Source: Orbaceae bacterium BiB (GTDB taxonomy: Bacteria > Pseudomonadota > Gammaproteobacteria > Enterobacterales > Orbaceae). Taken from it: a DNA stretch of 64,000 nucleotides. A model generated the notes under the pieces. That model did not search any database. It had not been told where the DNA came from and saw only the letters and a program-made list of their open reading frames with translations. Each line of letters begins with the position of its first letter. Position 1 is the first letter of the stretch. Below are positions 7,966 to 17,719 of the stretch, piece after piece. The position numbers and the translations under genes are program-made. The DNA is taken from positions 2,655,210 through 2,719,209 of the forward strand of contig CP133958.1 of NCBI GenBank assembly GCA_036251205.1. Reading direction: 5' to 3'.

Positions 7966-9342
7966 ATGACTGATTTAACTTCTGTCCCCAAAACGGAAAA
8001 GGACAGTAATCATGATGTGGCGAGCAAAACTAAATTCTGGCCCTACGGCTGGTGGAAATTAATGGATGATTATAAAATTGGAGTCATTCCATTACCCCTT
8101 TTTATTATTGCTGGAATTCTTATTTTTACTGAGGTGATCGTCACTGGGAAGTTACCAAGTGAAATTGTTGTGATGGTTGTAACCTGTGCCTTTTTTGGTT
8201 TTTTATGTGGTGAGATAGGTAAACGGTTACCGATTGTAGGGAAAATGGGGGCGGCGGCAATCTGTGCTACCTTTATTCCTTCAGCACTAGTCTATTATGG
8301 CATTTTACCTTCACCGATTGTTGAAGCGACCACTAAATTTTATAAAGATACCCATATTCTCTATCTCTATATTTGCTGCATCATTGTCGGCAGTATTATG
8401 AATATGGATCGCAGAACGCTAATTCAGGGTTTTTTAAGAATTTTTGTACCAATGGCTTGTGGTGAAATTGTCGGTATGTTAGTGGGCGTTGGAATGGGCG
8501 TGTTATTAGGTCTAACACCTTTTGAAACATTTTTCTTTTTAGTATTACCGATTATGGCTGGTGGTGTAGGTGAAGGTGCAATTCCTTTATCTATAGGTTA
8601 TGCGGCAATTTTAGGTATGGAGCAAGGTGATGCATTAGGCCGAGTTCTTCCAATTGTTATGTTAGGAGGATTAACAGGGATCATCTGTGGTGGTATTTTA
8701 AACCGTTTAGGTAAAATGTACCCACATTTAACCGGCAATGGTCGATTAATGCCGCCTTCTGATAAAGACCAGTTAGAAGAGGCAAAAACAGAAAAAGTAG
8801 AATCAAAAATGGATGTCACCACCTTTGCCTCGGGTGTGCTATTAGCTGCACTACTTTATATGGTGGGAATGATCGGTCATAAAGTGACAGGGATTCCAGC
8901 TCCTGTAGGGATGCTGTTCGCGGCGGTTATTGTTAAATTGACCTCTGGGGTATCTCCTAAAGTCTTAAGTGGTTCACAAGTCGTTTATAAATTTTTCCAA
9001 ACTTCAGTAACTTATCCGATTCTATTTGCGGTTGGTGTTGCCATTACGCCATGGCATAGAATTGTTGAGGCATTCACATTAACAAACCTTATTGTGATTG
9101 TTTGTACCGTTGTTAGTTTAGTTACAACTGGTTTTTTTGTATCGAAAAAATTAGGTATGTATCCTATTGATGCGGCGGTTATTTCATGTTGTCAAAGTGG
9201 CCAAGGTGGAACCGGCGATGTAGCGATATTAACAGCGGCAGAACGTATGGAATTAATGCCTTTTGCTCAAATTGCGACACGTATTGGTGGAGCTATTAAT
9301 GTTTCAGTTTCCTTATTAATTCTTGGTAATTTTTTAGTGTAA
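7966..9342 (+). CDS. citS: Na+/citrate symporter, 2-hydroxycarboxylate transporter family (CitS)
   Basis: 458-residue polytopic inner-membrane protein of the 2HCT family. It has the two family reentrant-loop motifs, GGVGEGAIPLS (around 197-207) and SGQGGTGDVAIL (around 404-415), and the C-terminal ATRIGGAINV with the conserved substrate-binding arginine. The soluble N-terminus (KTKFWPYGWWKLMDDYKIGVIPLP) also matches CitS. It imports citrate with Na+. It opens the operon that leads into the FAH-family gene and citCDEFX, and is divergent from the CitA kinase. SD (TGGAGATG) lies just before ATG 7966. A malate/citrate specificity change cannot be excluded, but the gene context supports citrate. 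Confidence 0.93.
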   Translation: MTDLTSVPKTEKDSNHDVASKTKFWPYGWWKLMDDYKIGVIPLPLFIIAGILIFTEVIVTGKLPSEIVVMVVTCAFFGFLCGEIGKRLPIVGKMGAAAICATFIPSALVYYGILPSPIVEATTKFYKDTHILYLYICCIIVGSIMNMDRRTLIQGFLRIFVPMACGEIVGMLVGVGMGVLLGLTPFETFFFLVLPIMAGGVGEGAIPLSIGYAAILGMEQGDALGRVLPIVMLGGLTGIICGGILNRLGKMYPHLTGNGRLMPPSDKDQLEEAKTEKVESKMDVTTFASGVLLAALLYMVGMIGHKVTGIPAPVGMLFAAVIVKLTSGVSPKVLSGSQVVYKFFQTSVTYPILFAVGVAITPWHRIVEAFTLTNLIVIVCTVVSLVTTGFFVSKKLGMYPIDAAVISCCQSGQGGTGDVAILTAAERMELMPFAQIATRIGGAINVSVSLLILGNFLV

Positions 9343-9354
9343 TTGGATGAACAA

Positions 9355-9376
9355 GGCTTTAATCACGGTTAAAGCC
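9355..9376 (+). other. Hairpin between citS and the FAH-family gene
   Basis: Perfect 8-bp arms GGCTTTAA / TTAAAGCC around a 6-base loop, 12 bases after the citS stop. The T-run after it is weak, so it may be a partial terminator or an mRNA processing/stability element that lowers downstream expression relative to the transporter. Confidence 0.5.
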
Positions 9377-9441
9377 ATTTCTATAACGTTATTAGAGATC
9401 AAACATTATTTTACACTTGCGATTTTTATGAAGGAAGAGTT

Positions 9442-10299
9442 ATGAAACTTATTAGTTATTTATTAAACAACGTTCCCGCTTTTGGGATCCTAACCGACGA
9501 CGGTATTATTGATTTAAGCCGTCGAGTTGGCAAGCAATTTGTTGATTTGAAAGCGGTACTCGTCAGTGAACATGGCTTGCAAACGATTAAAACATATATG
9601 AATTGTCCACCTGATTTAACCGAAAATGAGATTACTTTTTTACCCGTTATCCCTAATCCAAATAAGATTTTATGTGTTGGGATGAATTATGCGGAAAAAA
9701 GAGCTGAATTTAATGAAACTAGCACTGCTCCGACTATTTTTGTTCGTTTTGCTGATTCACAAACAGGACATCAGACACCCATTATTAAACCGCTTGTGTC
9801 TAATGAATTGGATTACGAAGGTGAACTTGCCGTTATTATTGGTAAGGGTGGTTCTTATATTAGTAAAGAAAAAGCACTAGAACATATTGCCGGTTATAGT
9901 TGTTATATGGATGGTTCAATTCGCGATTGGCAGTATACATGGTATACAGCAGGTAAAAATTGGCCAAATACTGGAGCATTTGGTCCTTGCTTAACAACGG
10001 CGGACGAGATTCCAGATCCAACCGTATTATCCGTTGCCACTTATTTGAATGGTCAACAAGTACAATGTGATACGGTGAGTCATCTGATTCATAGCATACC
10101 AGAATTGATCGCGTATATTAGCTCGTTTACTTATTTATCTCCAGGAGATGTGATCATTACGGGTTCTCCTGGCGGAGTAGGGAAAAAGCGTAATCCACCG
10201 TTATTTATGCAAGAAGGCGATAAAATTGAGGTGGAAATTAATCATATAGGCCGTTTATGTAATACGATTGTGTCAGAAAAAAGGCCATCTTATGTATAA
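9442..10299 (+). CDS. FAH-family hydrolase/decarboxylase in the citrate operon; candidate oxaloacetate decarboxylase
   Basis: 285 residues with the fumarylacetoacetate hydrolase fold. The metal ligands are visible: the Glu pair in LDYEGELAVIIGKGG (around residues 131-135) and Asp in MDGSIRDWQ. The conserved CVGMNY and TGSPGGVG motifs are also present. FAH-family members include true oxaloacetate decarboxylases (FAHD1, Corynebacterium Odx). Its place between citS and citC, in an island without oadGAB, suggests that it decarboxylates the oxaloacetate released by citrate lyase to pyruvate. This role is inference; acylpyruvate hydrolase or another beta-keto acid activity is possible. The SD (AAGGAAGAG) is strong and the 3' end overlaps citC by 8 bases. 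Confidence 0.85.
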   Translation: MKLISYLLNNVPAFGILTDDGIIDLSRRVGKQFVDLKAVLVSEHGLQTIKTYMNCPPDLTENEITFLPVIPNPNKILCVGMNYAEKRAEFNETSTAPTIFVRFADSQTGHQTPIIKPLVSNELDYEGELAVIIGKGGSYISKEKALEHIAGYSCYMDGSIRDWQYTWYTAGKNWPNTGAFGPCLTTADEIPDPTVLSVATYLNGQQVQCDTVSHLIHSIPELIAYISSFTYLSPGDVIITGSPGGVGKKRNPPLFMQEGDKIEVEINHIGRLCNTIVSEKRPSYV

Positions 10300-11326
10300 T
10301 TTAGCCGATTATGACATTGTTGATCTTGATAAGAGCCAGCGTGATTTGCCCGCAATCGTAAAATTACTCAAACAAGCTGATTTGGACTTCGATAAACAGG
10401 TGAAACGCTTTATGGTTGCCAGAGTTGATCAGCAGATTATTGCTTGTGCAGGTATTGATAATAATATTATTAAATGCGTTGCGATTGATCCTGATTATCG
10501 AGGCAATAGTATCAATTTGACCTTATTAGAACATACGATGAAATATGCTAATGATCAAGGTCACTTTCATCTATTTTTGTACACTAAACCTGAAAATAAA
10601 GATTATTTTAAGGGGTGTGGTTTTTATTCTATTGTTGAAATCACAGATTTAGTTGTTTTAATGGAGAATACGCCAATTGGAATAAGACAATATTGCCGGC
10701 ATCTCCAGTCATATAAAAAAGAGGGTAACAAAGTGGGGAGCATTGTTATGAATGCAAACCCTTTTACAAATGGTCATTTATACCTTATTGAGTATGCAGC
10801 CCGGCAGTGTGATTGGTTACATGTGTTTGTGGTAAATGAAAATGCATCGTTATTTTCATTTACAGAACGCTTGCAATTAGTTAAAGACGGAACGGTTCAT
10901 ATAAACAATATCACTATTCACCCAAGCTCTGAATATATTATATCCAAAGCAACATTTCCAACCTATTTTTTGAAAGATCATATCAATGTTGATCGCGCTT
11001 ACATGGGAATTGATCTGCTTATTTTCCGTAATTACATTGCGCCATCGCTAAATATTACTCATCGGTTTGTGGGAAGTGAACCATTTAGTGAGATCACCAA
11101 TATATACAACATATCAATGAGTTACTGGTTGAAAGATCCCTGTGTTAGTCAATTACCACCGATTAATTTAGTCGAAATTGAACGACTAGTTGCTGGTGAT
11201 GTGGTTATTTCTGCTTCTTTAATCCGACAATTATTAAAAACACAGCAGTATGACCAACTTAAGAAACTGGTTCCAATGTCGACTTGGGCGTATCTCGAAA
11301 AGAATCTTAGTCAATTTAGTCATTAA
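10292..11326 (+). CDS. citC: [Citrate (pro-3S)-lyase] ligase CitC
   Basis: CitC acetylates the thiol of the prosthetic group on citrate lyase ACP using ATP and acetate, switching the enzyme on. The protein has an N-terminal GNAT-like domain (IACAGIDNNIIKCVAIDPDYRG) and a nucleotidyltransferase-type C-terminal domain with the signature GSIVMNANPFTNGH, then ISASLIRQLL (the second ATP motif). ATG 10292 lies inside the end of the preceding gene (8-base overlap) and gives 344 residues, close to E. coli CitC. A longer reading from 10268 is possible but less likely. Confidence 0.94.
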   Translation: MYNLADYDIVDLDKSQRDLPAIVKLLKQADLDFDKQVKRFMVARVDQQIIACAGIDNNIIKCVAIDPDYRGNSINLTLLEHTMKYANDQGHFHLFLYTKPENKDYFKGCGFYSIVEITDLVVLMENTPIGIRQYCRHLQSYKKEGNKVGSIVMNANPFTNGHLYLIEYAARQCDWLHVFVVNENASLFSFTERLQLVKDGTVHINNITIHPSSEYIISKATFPTYFLKDHINVDRAYMGIDLLIFRNYIAPSLNITHRFVGSEPFSEITNIYNISMSYWLKDPCVSQLPPINLVEIERLVAGDVVISASLIRQLLKTQQYDQLKKLVPMSTWAYLEKNLSQFSH

Positions 11327-11340
11327 TTTAAGGTAACACG

Positions 11341-11631
11341 ATGAAAATACAACAAGAAGCTATAGCTGGAACACTTGAATCAAGTGATTTACTCGTAAAA
11401 GTCTGTCCACATCAGGGACTTGAAATTGTGATAAATAGTGAAGTTAATAAACAGTTTGGTAGACAGATTGCATTAGTTGTTAAAAATACACTCAATAATT
11501 TACAACTGACTGATGGCTTAATCATTATTGATGATAAAGGTGCGCTTGATTGTGCAATAAAAGCTAGAGTTCAGTGTGCTGTTTTACGGGGTGCACAACA
11601 GTCGACATTAAATTGGAGTCATATTTTATGA
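11341..11631 (+). CDS. citD: Citrate lyase acyl carrier protein (gamma subunit) CitD
   Basis: 96-residue ACP of citrate lyase. The prosthetic group attaches to Ser14 in AGTLESSD, at the same position as in E. coli and Klebsiella. [15 protein letters not shown] in the C-terminal half is also conserved. The start is preceded by AAGGTAACACG and lies 14 bases after citC. The stop overlaps the citE start (ATGA), which points to translational coupling of the lyase subunits. Confidence 0.95.
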   Translation: MKIQQEAIAGTLESSDLLVKVCPHQGLEIVINSEVNKQFGRQIALVVKNTLNNLQLTDGLIIIDDKGALDCAIKARVQCAVLRGAQQSTLNWSHIL

Positions 11632-12515
11632 AAAAGTTACGTAGAAGTATGCTGTTTTTACCCGGTGCTAATGCTGCGATGTTATCTACAGCATTTGTGT
11701 ATAAACCGGACTCAATTATGTTTGATTTGGAAGATGCTGTCTCTATTAAAGAGAAAGATTCAGCTCGATTATTAGTTGCGCAAACATTACAACTACCGAT
11801 TTATAAAGAAAGTGGTATTGAAACTGTAGTCCGAATTAATGCTTTGGATACCCCATTTGGTTTGCAGGATTTAGAAGCAGTTGTGAGAGCGGGTGTTGAA
11901 GTCGTTCGATTACCAATGACCAATTGTGCCGAAGATATTCATCAACTCGAAAGGGAAGTTGAACGGATAGAAAAAGAGTGTGGACGTCCAGTTGGTAGTA
12001 CTAAATTAATGGCAGCGATTGAATCTGCACAAGCAGTCGTGAATGCCGTTTCTATTGCACAATCTTCTCCCCGTCTAATTGGTATCGCCTTAGCCGCATT
12101 TGACTATTTAGTCGATATGCAAGCTGAACGTGGTGATGGTACCGAGTTATTTTATGCTCGTTGTGCAGTATTGCACGCTGCCCGAGTGGCAAAAATCGAT
12201 GCTTTTGATGCTGTTTACTCTAATGTTAATGATGAAGTGGGCTTTTTAAAAGAGGTAAATCTGATTAAAAAGCTTGGTTTTAATGGTAAATCGTTAATTA
12301 ATCCACGACAAATTGATTTATTGCATAACGCTTATGCACCAACCCAAACCGAGGTCGATTATGCGAAAAGCGTGGTTGAAGCTGCTGAAGAGGGGGAAAA
12401 GGCCGGATTAGGTGTTGTGTCATTAAATGGCAAGATGATTGATGCACCGATAATTGCTCGCGCTATCACTACTATTGAACTTGCCAATCGTTCTGGCGTT
12501 CGTTGCGAAATTTAA
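11628..12515 (+). CDS. citE: Citrate lyase beta subunit (citryl-ACP lyase) CitE
   Basis: CitE cleaves citryl-ACP into acetyl-ACP and oxaloacetate. It is a TIM-barrel protein of the HpcH/HpaI family: [15 protein letters not shown] at the start, the metal-binding [34 protein letters not shown] with the catalytic Glu, and [13 protein letters not shown] near the end. ATG 11628 overlaps the citD stop and gives 295 residues, the usual size. An in-frame start further upstream would lie within citD and is not needed. Confidence 0.96.
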   Translation: MKKLRRSMLFLPGANAAMLSTAFVYKPDSIMFDLEDAVSIKEKDSARLLVAQTLQLPIYKESGIETVVRINALDTPFGLQDLEAVVRAGVEVVRLPMTNCAEDIHQLEREVERIEKECGRPVGSTKLMAAIESAQAVVNAVSIAQSSPRLIGIALAAFDYLVDMQAERGDGTELFYARCAVLHAARVAKIDAFDAVYSNVNDEVGFLKEVNLIKKLGFNGKSLINPRQIDLLHNAYAPTQTEVDYAKSVVEAAEEGEKAGLGVVSLNGKMIDAPIIARAITTIELANRSGVRCEI

Positions 12516-12528
12516 TAGGACAATTAAC

Positions 12529-14061
12529 ATGATTCTAACTACTGAAAACCATATTAACGATTTATTAGTACAGCAACCGCAATTAACTAATATGGTACCC
12601 TTCACTGGGGCAAATACCACTACGCCTTATTTAGCCGATAATCATGCTAAGTATACGCGAAAACTCTGCCAATCGATTTCGGAAGCGATTAAAAAGTGTG
12701 AATTACGTGATGGTATGACAATCTCTTTCCATCATGCCTTTCGTGAAGGTGATAAAGTCATCAATCATGTGGTTGAGACGATCAGTAAAATGGGTATTAA
12801 AGATTTAACGCTCGCTTCAAGTTCATTATTGTCTTGTAATACACCATTGATCGAACACATTAAATCAGGCGTAATTACTCAAATTTATACTTCAGGTATG
12901 CGTGGTAAACTTGCTGACGCCATTTCTCATGGTTTAATGAAAAAACCAGTACATATCCATTCTCATGGTGGACGCGTGAAATTGATTCAGTCAGGGGAAA
13001 TCAACATTGATATCGCTTTCTTAGCTGTATCAACGGCTGACGAACTAGGTAATGCTAACGGTGTATCTGGTAAATCTCAATGTGGTTCACTGGGGTATGC
13101 GATGGTTGATGCTCAATTTGCTAAACATGTCGTGCTATTAACGGAAGATATTGTTGCTTATCCTAATAGTCCTGCGAGCATTCGTCAGGATCAGGTTGAT
13201 TATATTATCAAAGTGGATGAAGTGGGTGATCCAACTAAAATTAGCGTTGGCGCTGCGCGTATTACCAGTAATCCACGTGAACTCATGATCGCTCGCTATG
13301 CGGCAGATGTCATAGAACATTCTGGCTATTTTGTCGATGGATTCTCGATGCAAACAGGATCTGGTGCATCATCAACTGCGGCAACACGTTTTTTAGAAAC
13401 TAAGATGAGAGCTAAAAATATTACTGCTAGCTTTGCTTTAGGTGGGATCACTGCCAGTATTGTTGATTTGCATGAAAAGGGATTAATTCATAAATTACTC
13501 GATACCCAAAGTTTTGATGGGGTAGCGGGGCAATCTTTAGCTAAAAATAGACAGCATCATGAAATTTCTACCAATTATTATGCTAATCCTGCATCAAAAG
13601 GGGCTAGTTGTGATGAGCTGGATATTGTTATTTTGAGTGCATTAGAAGTTGATCTCAACTTTAATATCAATGTCTTAACGGGCTCTGATGGTGTAATGCG
13701 TGGCGCTTCAGGAGGTCATTGCGATACAGCGGCTGGTGCGAATTTAACCATTGTTGTAGCCCCTTTAATTCGTAGTCGTATTCCTACTGTGATCAAAACG
13801 GTGACGACAATTGTGACCCCAGGAGAAAGTATCGGTGTTTTAGTCACCGATCATGGTATTGCAGTTAACCCGAATCGTCCAGAGATTGCTTTACGATTAA
13901 AAGAAGCTGGATTACCGATATTCACGATTGAACAGTTGTATGAGCGTGCTGTTTCATTAGTTGGTGACGCGGAGCCGATACAATTTTTGGATAAAATCGT
14001 CGGTGTAGTTCGTTATCGCGATGGTAGTATTATTGATGTGGTACGCCAAGTAAAAGATTGA
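12529..14061 (+). CDS. citF: Citrate lyase alpha subunit (citrate:acetyl-ACP transferase) CitF
   Basis: CitF exchanges acetate for citrate on the ACP thioester. ATG 12529 has an AGGA ribosome-binding site and gives 510 residues, as in E. coli. Family features include PFTGANTTTPYL near the N-terminus, SFHHAFREGDKV, SGMRGKLADAIS, HSHGGRVKLI and the glycine-rich GSDGVMRGASGGHCDT. It completes the alpha6-beta6-gamma6 lyase with CitD and CitE. The gap from citE is 13 bases; the following 87-base gap before citX holds a hairpin. Confidence 0.96.
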   Translation: MILTTENHINDLLVQQPQLTNMVPFTGANTTTPYLADNHAKYTRKLCQSISEAIKKCELRDGMTISFHHAFREGDKVINHVVETISKMGIKDLTLASSSLLSCNTPLIEHIKSGVITQIYTSGMRGKLADAISHGLMKKPVHIHSHGGRVKLIQSGEINIDIAFLAVSTADELGNANGVSGKSQCGSLGYAMVDAQFAKHVVLLTEDIVAYPNSPASIRQDQVDYIIKVDEVGDPTKISVGAARITSNPRELMIARYAADVIEHSGYFVDGFSMQTGSGASSTAATRFLETKMRAKNITASFALGGITASIVDLHEKGLIHKLLDTQSFDGVAGQSLAKNRQHHEISTNYYANPASKGASCDELDIVILSALEVDLNFNINVLTGSDGVMRGASGGHCDTAAGANLTIVVAPLIRSRIPTVIKTVTTIVTPGESIGVLVTDHGIAVNPNRPEIALRLKEAGLPIFTIEQLYERAVSLVGDAEPIQFLDKIVGVVRYRDGSIIDVVRQVKD

Positions 14062-14070
14062 GTATTATAT

Positions 14071-14110
14071 GATAAGTTGAGTGCCATCGTTTATGGTGGT
14101 ACTCATTATC
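14071..14110 (+). other. Imperfect hairpin between citF and citX
   Basis: The segment from GATAA (14071) to TTATC (14110) folds on itself, with GAGT..CCAT pairing to ATGG..ACTC around CGTTT. There is no T-run after it, so it looks more like an mRNA end-protection or processing element than a terminator. It would allow less CitX than lyase subunits to be made. Confidence 0.4.
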
Positions 14111-14148
14111 AGGTTACTTTATCATTAACATAAATAACGGGCAATAAG

Positions 14149-14697
14149 ATGAAGTTATCATTTGAAGATGGTGTCACTATTACTCTAGAACAGATGCTTG
14201 TAGCTAAAGAACGACGAGTGCAGCGACAATTACAGTATTTGGCGCAATATCAATTACCGATTATCTCTCTGACATTAGTTATTCCCGGTGCGATTAAAGC
14301 AAGTAGTGGCACAAAATATCTATTTGCTGAGGCGATGGCAATGGTTGAGCGTTATTTTGAACAATATAATATACAGCAAGTTGCTTTGTACCAAGATCAT
14401 GCTATTACTGGCGATGAAGCCATTATTGTTTACAATTGTGAGGTCGTAGAGTTGAAACAGCACTGTATTACGATCGAAGAGTCTCACCCTTTAGGTCGTT
14501 TATGGGATATTGATGTTCTTGATCCAACAACACAAATGAGCTTATCACGAAACACTTTTTTACATAAACCAAGACAATGTTTGGTTTGTCAAAATTTGGC
14601 TAAAGTTTGTGGGCGTTCTCGCCAACATTCAACCGATCAAATTATGCAGGCAATTAAACACAAAGTTAATATTTATCAAGCGAGCTTATCAAACTAA
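14149..14697 (+). CDS. citX: Apo-citrate lyase phosphoribosyl-dephospho-CoA transferase CitX
   Basis: CitX transfers the CitG product onto Ser14 of CitD. At 182 residues it is the usual stand-alone CitX length (not fused to CitG). The conserved ESHPLGRLWDIDVL region is followed by a C-terminal CLVCQNLAKVCGRSRQHS cysteine/arginine motif. ATG 14149 follows a modest ribosome-binding site (GGGCAATAAG). It is the last gene of the operon; its partner citG is 9 kb away at the other edge of the island. Confidence 0.94.
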   Translation: MKLSFEDGVTITLEQMLVAKERRVQRQLQYLAQYQLPIISLTLVIPGAIKASSGTKYLFAEAMAMVERYFEQYNIQQVALYQDHAITGDEAIIVYNCEVVELKQHCITIEESHPLGRLWDIDVLDPTTQMSLSRNTFLHKPRQCLVCQNLAKVCGRSRQHSTDQIMQAIKHKVNIYQASLSN

Positions 14698-14887
14698 ATT
14701 ACTCATTAGAGATTGAATATAGACTATTTTATACTATATTGACACCTTACAATAACTTTTTAACGAAATGCTGTTGCGTATTGTCAGATAAGAAGCGAGT
14801 AACGCATGGTTCAATACTTTTTTTCGTTATATCTTGTCGATTACACAATACCCACCAAATTATTTACAAAAAAATTATTGACAAATA

Positions 14888-14913
14888 CTTGAAATTTTTT
14901 TAACCGAACATAT
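14888..14913 (+). promoter_or_regulatory. Candidate sigma-32 (heat shock) promoter of clpB
   Basis: A perfect CTTGAA -35 (14888-14893) is followed after 12 bases by GAACATAT (14906-14913), which matches the 3' half of the RpoH -10 consensus CCCCATNT. It lies about 70 bases upstream of the clpB start. clpB is an RpoH-regulon gene in relatives. Confidence 0.5.
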
Positions 14914-14981
14914 TTATTAACCATGCAATAGTTTAGCAACATCGTTTTGTTAAACAAAATGATTGCCAAGGAGATATTTAG

Positions 14982-17552
14982 ATGAGATTAGATAAATTAA
15001 CTAACAAGTTTCAACAGGCATTGGCTGATGCACAGTCGATGGCTTTAGGTAAAGATAACCAATATATTGAGCCCGTTCATGTACTGGCAGCCATGCTTAA
15101 TCAAGAAGGTAGTAGTGTAAAACCTTTATTATCTTCAGCAGGGGCAAATCTGAGTTTATTACAACGTGAATTGACTCAGACTATTGATAAGTTACCACAG
15201 GTACAAGGTGTGGGTGGGGATATCATTCCATCTCAAGAGTTTATTCGTGTATTAAACTTATGCGATAAACTAGCTCAAAAAGGCGGTGATAGCTATATTT
15301 CATCAGAGCTATTTATTTTAGCTGCTTTAGAGGATAAAGGCACATTAGCTGATATATTGAAAAAATCAGGTATTACTAAAGAACGATTTACACAAGCAGT
15401 TAACCAAGTTAGGGGGAATGATAACGTGAATGATGCTAATGCAGAAGATCAACGTGATGCGTTGAAAAAATATACTATTGATCTGACTGAACGAGCAGAA
15501 CAAGGTAAACTTGACCCCGTTATTGGCCGTGATGAAGAGATTCGTCGTACGATTCAAGTATTACAGCGCCGAACTAAAAATAACCCGGTACTTATTGGGG
15601 AGCCTGGTGTTGGTAAAACAGCGATTGTTGAAGGACTTGCACAGCGTATTGTCAACCGTGAAGTACCAGAAGGCTTACGTCATAAACGCGTATTATCATT
15701 AGATATGGGCGCATTGATTGCGGGGGCTAAATATCGTGGTGAATTTGAAGAGCGTTTAAAAGCGGTATTAAAAGATATCGCGAAAGAAGAAGGTAACGTT
15801 ATCTTATTTATTGACGAAATCCATACTATGGTTGGTGCGGGTAAAAGTGATGGGGCAATGGATGCGGGTAATATGTTAAAACCAGCATTAGCGCGTGGTG
15901 AGTTACACTGCGTCGGTGCAACAACGTTAGATGAATACCGACAGTATATTGAAAAAGATCCTGCGTTAGAACGTCGTTTCCAAAAGGTATATGTAGCAGA
16001 GCCAACCGTTGAGGATACGATTGCGATTTTACGTGGATTAAAAGAGCGTTATGAACTGCATCACCATGTACAGATTACTGATCCAGCGATTGTAGCGGCT
16101 GCAACATTATCGCATCGTTATATTTCTGATCGTATGTTGCCAGATAAAGCGATCGATTTAATTGATGAAGCTGCATCAAGTATTCGTATGCAAATGGATT
16201 CTAAACCTGAATCATTGGATCGGCTTGAACGTCGTATCATTCAGTTAAAATTAGAGCAACAAGCACTGAAAAAAGAGACGGATGATGCGAGTAAAAAACG
16301 TCTTGAAATGCTTAATGAGGAGCTTGCTGAGAAAGAGAAAGAGTACGCATCTCTTGAAGAAGAATGGAAGTCTGAAAAGGCTGCTGTTTCTGGGACACAA
16401 AATATTAAAGCCGATTTAGAAAAAGCACGAACTGAGATGGAACAGGCTCGCCGTGCCGGTGATTTGAACAAAATGTCCGAATTACAATACGGTAAAATTC
16501 CAGAGCTAGAAAAGAAACTGGCTTCAGCAACTCAGCTTGAAGGTAAAACCATGAAGTTACTGCGTAATAAAGTAACTGACCATGAAATTGCTGAAGTACT
16601 TGCTAAAGCAACGGGTATTCCTGTTTCAAGAATGCTTGAGAGTGAAAAAGATAAATTACTGCATATGGAAGAGGCATTACATCAACGTGTTATTGGACAA
16701 AATGAAGCCGTTGTTGCGGTTGCTAATGCGATTCGTCGTAGTCGTGCAGGACTGTCTGATCCGAATAAACCGATTGGCTCATTCTTATTCTTAGGGCCAA
16801 CTGGGGTCGGTAAAACAGAACTTTGTAAATCGCTTGCAAACTTTATGTTTGATAGTGAAGATGCGATGGTACGAATCGATATGTCTGAGTTTATGGAAAA
16901 ACACTCTGTGGCGCGTTTGATTGGTGCTCCTCCAGGATATGTTGGCTATGAAGAGGGAGGTTATTTGACCGAAGCGGTAAGACGTAGACCTTATTCTGTG
17001 ATCTTACTTGATGAAGTGGAAAAAGCGCATCCTGATGTGTTTAATATTTTACTACAGGTGCTTGATGATGGTCGATTAACTGATGGTCAAGGTAGAACTG
17101 TTGATTTCCGTAATACCGTTATTATTATGACTTCAAACTTAGGTTCTGACTTAATTCAAGGTCAAGTTTCATTAACTTATGATGAAATGAAAGCATTAGT
17201 TATGACAGTGGTAACAAAACACTTTAGGCCTGAATTTATTAACCGTATTGATGAAACAGTGGTATTCCATCCACTGGCGCAAGAGAATATTAAAGCGATT
17301 GCTAAGATCCAATTAGCAAGAGTGGAAAAACGTCTTGAAGAACGAGGTTATACTATGGATATATCCGATGCGGCATTGGATCAGTTAGCGAAAGTTGGTT
17401 TCGATCCGTTATATGGCGCAAGACCATTAAAACGAGCAATCCAACAAGAGATCGAAAATCCATTAGCGCAACAGATTTTATCTGGTCAGCTTATTCCAGG
17501 TAAAACCGTTCATCTTGATTTAGCTGATGACCGTATTGTTGCTAAACAATAA
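14982..17552 (+). CDS. clpB: ATP-dependent disaggregase ClpB
   Basis: 856-residue Hsp100 chaperone that works with DnaK to pull proteins out of aggregates. It has the Clp N-domain (1-~145), a first AAA+ module with GEPGVGKTA (around 206) and the pore loop [11 protein letters not shown], and the coiled-coil middle domain (about 400-530, Lys/Glu-rich) that distinguishes ClpB from ClpA. The second AAA+ module has GPTGVGKTE (around 605), the pore loop GYVGYEEGG and the sensor region [11 protein letters not shown]. Length and order are normal. SD AAGGAGATA precedes ATG 14982. A single gene with its own promoter and terminator. Confidence 0.98.
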   Translation: MRLDKLTNKFQQALADAQSMALGKDNQYIEPVHVLAAMLNQEGSSVKPLLSSAGANLSLLQRELTQTIDKLPQVQGVGGDIIPSQEFIRVLNLCDKLAQKGGDSYISSELFILAALEDKGTLADILKKSGITKERFTQAVNQVRGNDNVNDANAEDQRDALKKYTIDLTERAEQGKLDPVIGRDEEIRRTIQVLQRRTKNNPVLIGEPGVGKTAIVEGLAQRIVNREVPEGLRHKRVLSLDMGALIAGAKYRGEFEERLKAVLKDIAKEEGNVILFIDEIHTMVGAGKSDGAMDAGNMLKPALARGELHCVGATTLDEYRQYIEKDPALERRFQKVYVAEPTVEDTIAILRGLKERYELHHHVQITDPAIVAAATLSHRYISDRMLPDKAIDLIDEAASSIRMQMDSKPESLDRLERRIIQLKLEQQALKKETDDASKKRLEMLNEELAEKEKEYASLEEEWKSEKAAVSGTQNIKADLEKARTEMEQARRAGDLNKMSELQYGKIPELEKKLASATQLEGKTMKLLRNKVTDHEIAEVLAKATGIPVSRMLESEKDKLLHMEEALHQRVIGQNEAVVAVANAIRRSRAGLSDPNKPIGSFLFLGPTGVGKTELCKSLANFMFDSEDAMVRIDMSEFMEKHSVARLIGAPPGYVGYEEGGYLTEAVRRRPYSVILLDEVEKAHPDVFNILLQVLDDGRLTDGQGRTVDFRNTVIIMTSNLGSDLIQGQVSLTYDEMKALVMTVVTKHFRPEFINRIDETVVFHPLAQENIKAIAKIQLARVEKRLEERGYTMDISDAALDQLAKVGFDPLYGARPLKRAIQQEIENPLAQQILSGQLIPGKTVHLDLADDRIVAKQ

Positions 17553-17570
17553 TATAGCATATGTAGTAAT

Positions 17571-17597
17571 AAACCGACCTTAATGGTCGGTTTTTTT
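17571..17597 (+). terminator. Intrinsic terminator of clpB
   Basis: Perfect 9-bp stem AAACCGACC / GGTCGGTTT (17571-17579, 17585-17593) with a 5-base loop and a seven-T tail. Confidence 0.92.
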
Positions 17598-17688
17598 ATA
17601 TCTAACGCATGACTTATTAACATTTATTTTGATCATTATTTATATATGCTATTTTTATATTGTACTTTGATGAGACTTTATGCATAAT

Positions 17689-17712
17689 AATAGGTAGGTC
17701 GGTCTACTTATT
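17689..17712. promoter_or_regulatory. Inverted repeat upstream of the TetR gene, probable autoregulatory operator
   Basis: AATA-x-GTAG-(6)-CTAC-x-TATT is symmetric about a GTCGGT centre and ends 7 bases before the regulator's start codon. Size, symmetry and place are typical of a TetR-family operator, here likely controlling the regulator and the exporter gene downstream. Confidence 0.55.
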
Positions 17713-17719
17713 TGAGATA

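Noticed and set aside
12423-12620. 65-residue minus-strand frame across the citE-citF junction
   Set aside because: Opposite to two coupled citrate lyase genes, no ribosome-binding site and no domain.
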